A stretch of 64,000 bases of DNA, taken from the NCBI RefSeq assembly GCF_021088345.1, contig NZ_CP088156.1, positions 1,612,001-1,676,000 of the forward strand, read 5' to 3'. Both the position numbers and the translations under genes were made by a program. Under the pieces are notes generated by a model. It was not told the DNA's origin. It saw only the letters and a program-made list of their open reading frames with translations, and did not search any database. The DNA is from Bradyrhizobium ontarionense (GTDB taxonomy: Bacteria; Pseudomonadota; Alphaproteobacteria; Rhizobiales; Xanthobacteraceae). Position 1 is the stretch's first letter; each line of letters opens with the position of its first letter. Positions 62,643-64,000 of the stretch are shown here, piece after piece.

Positions 62643-63617
62643 CATGCGCGTCAGCGTGATGGGACGGCCCTGCCCGTCCAGGAAGCGCGGGACGTCCGCC
62701 CCTTCGACGATGGCGCCGATGTCGGTGACGGCAACGCCCGCCCTCTCGGCGGCGGCGCGGAACGCTGCGCATTGCGCTGCGGGAACAGTGCAGAGGATTT
62801 CGTAGTCGTCGCCGCCGGAGATCATGCTTTCCAACTGCGCGGCCCCGAGAGCGAGCAGCTTGGCCGCTGCCGGCGATCGCGGAATGTGTGGCAGCGCGAT
62901 GTCGGCGCTCACGCCAGACGCGACGCACAGCTTGGAAAGGTCGCCCGCGAGCCCATCCGAAACGTCCATGGATGCGGTCGCGAAGTCTCTCACCGCCGCC
63001 GCCAGGGCATTGCGTGGCTGCGGCACGCGATAGCGGCCGATCAGCATATCCCGCGCGGCGGGATCGTCGGCGAGCGCTGCGGCCTCTGCGCGGCCGGCGA
63101 GGACGCCTAGGCCGAGCGCCGCGTCCCCGATCGTTCCGCTGACCATGACCCGGTCGCCGGGGTGCGCTCCGAAGCGGTGCACCATCCGCCCCCGCGGCAC
63201 GCGGCCCCAGGCCGTGATCGAGACCATCACCGGTCCGGGCGTCGACACGGTGTCGCCGCCGAGCAGCGGGCAGCCGAACGCGGCCGCGTCCTCGCCGAGG
63301 CCGCGCGCGAAGGCGGACAGCCAGGCGTCATCCGCCTGCCGCAGCGCAAGTGTCAGGACGAAGCCGGCGGGCACGGCGCCCTTGGCGGCGAGGTCGGACA
63401 GGTTCACCCGCAGCGCCTTGCGCGCGATGGTGTCGGGCGGGTCATCCGGCAAATAGTGGACGCCTTCGACGATCGCATCGGTCTTGACGACGATGTCGTC
63501 GCCGTCGGCCGGAATGATTGCGGCGTCATCGACGAGACCGAAGGCCCCGGGATCGGTCGCCAGCGGCTTGAAGTAGCGGGCGATCAGGGAGTCTTCACCG
63601 GAGGGATTGGGGGTCAT
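62625..63617 (-). CDS. thiL: Thiamine-monophosphate kinase
   Basis: A 330-residue ThiL: DDAAIIPADGDDIVVKTDAIVEGVHY near residue 30 (Mg-binding Asp residues), LRVNLSDLAAKGAVPAGFVLTLAL, GGDTVSTPGPVMVSITAWG and SMDVSDGLAGDLSKLC. It phosphorylates thiamine monophosphate to the active diphosphate using ATP. It lies between nusB and hppA, the standard rhizobial neighbourhood. The 3' end carries the 19-bp tandem duplication. Confidence 0.95.
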   Translation of the reverse strand: MTPNPSGEDSLIARYFKPLATDPGAFGLVDDAAIIPADGDDIVVKTDAIVEGVHYLPDDPPDTIARKALRVNLSDLAAKGAVPAGFVLTLALRQADDAWLSAFARGLGEDAAAFGCPLLGGDTVSTPGPVMVSITAWGRVPRGRMVHRFGAHPGDRVMVSGTIGDAALGLGVLAGRAEAAALADDPAARDMLIGRYRVPQPRNALAAAVRDFATASMDVSDGLAGDLSKLCVASGVSADIALPHIPRSPAAAKLLALGAAQLESMISGGDDYEILCTVPAAQCAAFRAAAERAGVAVTDIGAIVEGADVPRFLDGQGRPITLTRMSFSHF

Positions 63618-63641
63618 TGGCGGGCTCTCCCACCCTCCGCC

Positions 63642-63777
63642 GTCATCACCCGCGAAGGCGGGTGATCCAGTATTCCAGAGACGTCAGTGAAACTCCGAGA
63701 GGCCGCGGCGTACTGGATGCCCCGCTGGGGCCTGTCATCGGGCTCGCCCAAGGCGAGACCCGGTGGCGGGGCATGAC
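63642..63777. repeat. Palindromic intergenic repeat, family 7
   Basis: Left GTCATCACCCGCGAAGGCGG with CCAGTATTCCAGAGAC; right GCGTACTGGATGCCCCGC and GGCGGGGCATGAC. It fills the gap between nusB and thiL. Similar elements are frequent in Bradyrhizobium genomes, from general knowledge. Confidence 0.75.
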
Positions 63778-63848
63778 AGCGGGGCAAACGAGCGACCATC
63801 CGATCCGAACCGATGTGCCAGGCAGATCGTCCGGTCCGACGCATTGCC

Positions 63849-64000
63849 CTACTTCTGTCCCATCTCGTCGGCGCGGTACTGCCGCGCAAGCTGTTCCAGC
63901 ACCGCATTCACCATGCCCGTCTCGTCGCGCTCGACGAAGGCATGGGCGATGTCGACATATTCGGACACCACGACGCGGGCCGGAATGTCCTTGCGCCGTT
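63849..64000 (-). CDS. nusB: Transcription antitermination factor NusB, 3' end
   Basis: The last 50 codons of a minus-strand gene cut by the window edge. The C-terminus RRKDIPARVVVSEYVDIAHAF and DETGMVNAVLEQLARQYR matches the end of NusB, whose final helices carry the RNA/NusE-binding face. It acts in rRNA antitermination. Position next to thiL agrees. Confidence 0.85.
   Translation of the reverse strand, partial: RRKDIPARVVVSEYVDIAHAFVERDETGMVNAVLEQLARQYRADEMGQK

Overview
The window is high-GC alphaproteobacterial chromosome and reads as Bradyrhizobium or a very close relative. This is inferred from gene content and order (thiL and nusB next to hppA; bamE; a CBP3-type chaperone with DUF177, plsX, fabH, ihfA and a MerR regulator; gcrA; ctaA with DUF2842) and from intergenic palindromes typical of that genus. 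Genes are dense on both strands. No rRNA, CRISPR array or insertion sequence is visible, and the only tRNA is tRNA-Pro(GGG).

Layout. 1-9 kb: a cut-off secreted protein, a COG4315 secreted-repeat protein, a lipase, a C26 glutamine amidotransferase-like hydrolase, an AI-2E family permease, an M20 amidohydrolase, an HD hydrolase, an ABM monooxygenase and a diguanylate cyclase. 9-16 kb: a Tat-exported phosphoesterase with a natural His6 tract, the rplM-rpsI operon, a thioesterase, an enoyl-CoA hydratase, a CoA-binding protein and an O-acetylhomoserine sulfhydrylase behind a structured leader. 16-20 kb: small secreted proteins, two convergent toxin-antitoxin modules (HigBA and BrnTA), a repeat-rich stretch and ctaA. 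21-30 kb: part of an exopolysaccharide cluster (degenerate deacetylase, GNAT protein, Wzz/BY-kinase-like protein, GT4 glycosyltransferase, polyprenyl sugar transferase, polymerase/ligase). 30-38 kb: a saccharopine-dehydrogenase-like reductase, DUF169, YdcF, acetamidase/formamidase, a 1-kb repeat-filled gap, gcrA, an SDR and two small proteins.

38.5-44.2 kb is a transport operon behind a near-consensus sigma-54 promoter: BMP-type binding protein, two permeases, a biuret-hydrolase-like enzyme and a double ABC ATPase. This looks like nitrogen-regulated scavenging of a small N-rich compound. Two tandem 519-residue oleate hydratases follow, then a 35-residue membrane protein and a methyltransferase.

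49.2-52.2 kb is visibly lower in GC and lies against tRNA-Pro. It holds an unrecognised protein, a pentapeptide-repeat protein fused to an LpxC-like domain that has lost two of three zinc ligands, and a convergent TIR-like (PF10137-type) protein. This is the best candidate in the window for an undescribed system, though linking the three genes is inference.

52.2-64 kb is conserved core: tRNA-Pro, merR-ihfA-fabH-plsX, DUF177-CBP3, bamE, a Bug-type binding protein, a DUF2336 protein, hppA, thiL and the 3' end of nusB.

At least seven families of intergenic repeats occur, including a ~265-bp element present twice in inverted orientation 15.8 kb apart.
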